Source: Curtobacterium sp. MCBD17_013 (GTDB lineage: Bacteria; Actinomycetota; Actinomycetes; Actinomycetales; Microbacteriaceae). Taken from it: 64,000 nt of DNA. Both the position numbers and the translations under genes were made by a program. The stretch covers positions 1-64,000 of the forward strand of contig NZ_QKTU01000011.1 of assembly GCF_003234565.1 (NCBI RefSeq), in the 5' to 3' direction. The notes beneath the pieces were generated by a model that saw only the letters and a list, made by a program, of their open reading frames with translations, was not told the origin of the DNA and did not search any database. Position 1 is the stretch's first letter. The number at the start of each line of letters is the position of its first letter. Of the stretch, positions 63,144 to 64,000 are shown piece after piece.

Positions 63144-64000
63144 ATGACCACCATCACCACTCGCCGCCCCCGCGTCGGCCGCACCCTCACCTACGTCCTC
63201 GTCATCATCGCCTCGCTCGCCACCGCGGTCCCGGTCGCGTGGGTGATCTTCGCGTCCGTCAAGAAGAAGAGCGAGTTCTACGGCAGCCCATGGGCGCTGC
63301 CGCAGGGTTTCCACTGGCAGAACTACGTCGCCGCGTTCGTCGACGCCCAGATGGGCCAGTACTTCCTGACGAGCGTGCTCGTGACGCTGCTCGGGCTCGC
63401 TTTCGTCCTCGCGGTCTCGATTCCCGCCGCCTACGTCATCGCGCGCTACGAGTTCCCGGGCAAGCGGATCATCGAACTCGCGCTGCTCGCGGGCCTGTTC
63501 GTCAACGTCAACTACATCGTCGTGCCGATCTTCCTCATGCTCGTCGGCTGGGACCGGGCGATCAGCTCGATCGCGCCGAACGGGCTGTTCCTCAACGACC
63601 CCGTGATGCTCTCCCTCGTCTACGCGGCGACGAGCATCCCGTTCACGATCTACCTGCTCACCGCGTTCTTCCGCACGATCCCGGTGGACTACGAGGAGGC
63701 CGCGTCGCTCGACGGCGCGAGCCGGTTCGGCGTGATGACCCGGATCATGCTCCCGATGGCGCGCCCCGCGGTGACCACCGTGATCCTGTTCAACTTCCTC
63801 GCCTACTGGAACGACTTCATCATCTCGATGACCCTGCTGACCGGGTCGCACAAGACGGTCCAGGTCGGTCTCCTCAACCTGATGACCGCCGAGAAGGCCG
63901 CTGCCGATTACGGACGTCTCTACGCCGGCATGGTCATCGTCATCGTCCCCGTGCTCATCGTGTACGCGCTCATCCAACGTCGGCTCATCGAGGGCATGGC
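63144..64000 (+). CDS. sugar ABC transporter permease (MalG-like), partial at window end
   Basis: The ATG at 63144 follows GAGGAG ten bases after the previous stop. The first 285 residues are visible and the frame runs off the window without a stop. The first helix is TYVLVIIASLATAVPVAWVI, the EAA loop IPVDYEEAASLDGASRFGVM, and the visible end VPVLIVYALIQRRLIEGM is the normal C-terminal motif, so only a few residues are missing. The protein completes the importer with the preceding genes; further genes of the operon may follow beyond the edge. Confidence 0.93.
   Translation, partial: MTTITTRRPRVGRTLTYVLVIIASLATAVPVAWVIFASVKKKSEFYGSPWALPQGFHWQNYVAAFVDAQMGQYFLTSVLVTLLGLAFVLAVSIPAAYVIARYEFPGKRIIELALLAGLFVNVNYIVVPIFLMLVGWDRAISSIAPNGLFLNDPVMLSLVYAATSIPFTIYLLTAFFRTIPVDYEEAASLDGASRFGVMTRIMLPMARPAVTTVILFNFLAYWNDFIISMTLLTGSHKTVQVGLLNLMTAEKAAADYGRLYAGMVIVIVPVLIVYALIQRRLIEGM

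Overview
The window is very GC-rich (roughly 70 %) with short intergenic gaps, many GTG starts and long chains of genes joined by 4-base ATGA/GTGA overlaps. With the gene content (InhA-like enoyl reductase, LacI-controlled sugar ABC transporters, many plant/fungal glycan hydrolases) this points to an actinobacterium of the Microbacteriaceae, probably a plant-associated Curtobacterium-like organism. The genus is inference; no rRNA is present.

Layout. 1-7.3 kb: two divergent, tightly overlapping clusters. The minus-strand one holds a methylthioadenosine phosphorylase-like gene, an epimerase, a GT2 glycosyltransferase, a DUF2064 protein and a methyltransferase. The plus-strand one is a molybdenum-cofactor operon (moeA-moaC-mog-moaE). 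7.4-14.1 kb: two TetR/SDR divergent pairs, an ABC-F ATPase flanked by a palindromic repeat, a MarR pair and tRNA-Gln(TTG). 14.2-16.8 kb: a LysR remnant against a secreted GH76 enzyme. 16.9-24.9 kb: regulator/target modules (MFS-MarR-TetR, SnoaL/DUF4267/TetR, LysR/EamA, SDR/MarR), most with visible palindromic operators. 25-28 kb: a secreted beta-helix protein and an SDR. 28-35.5 kb: a LacI-controlled locus with an ABC importer and a GH127 beta-L-arabinofuranosidase. 35.5-42 kb: GH3 lipoprotein, membrane protein, FabI/PAS-like pair, FabG, FNT channel. 42.1-47.8 kb: a second sugar ABC operon plus GH31. 47.8-54.2 kb: a looser accessory stretch (toxin-antitoxin pair, two gene remnants, APH kinase, P-loop kinases, MazG-like enzyme, orphan membrane proteins). 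54.4-64 kb: LacI/GH2 and GH35/LacI divergent pairs and a third ABC operon that runs off the end.

How it works together. Three LacI proteins and three importers make this a glycan-harvesting region: secreted enzymes would free oligosaccharides, the importers take them up, and cytosolic GH127, GH31, GH2 and GH35 cleave them. Operator reading gives three separate motifs: TTGCGGCAA at the GH127 locus; a 16-bp site shared by the GH2 promoter and the distant ABC/GH31 operon, tying those loci to the LacI gene at 54390-55406; and GTTATCGATGCC/GGCATCGATGCC at GH35, its LacI gene and the third ABC operon.

A second window-wide pattern is promoter architecture. At least twelve genes have a -10-like hexamer (mostly TAnnnT) exactly six bases before an ATG or GTG, as expected for leaderless mRNAs. 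This settled several start codons (for example GH35, ABC-F and GH2).
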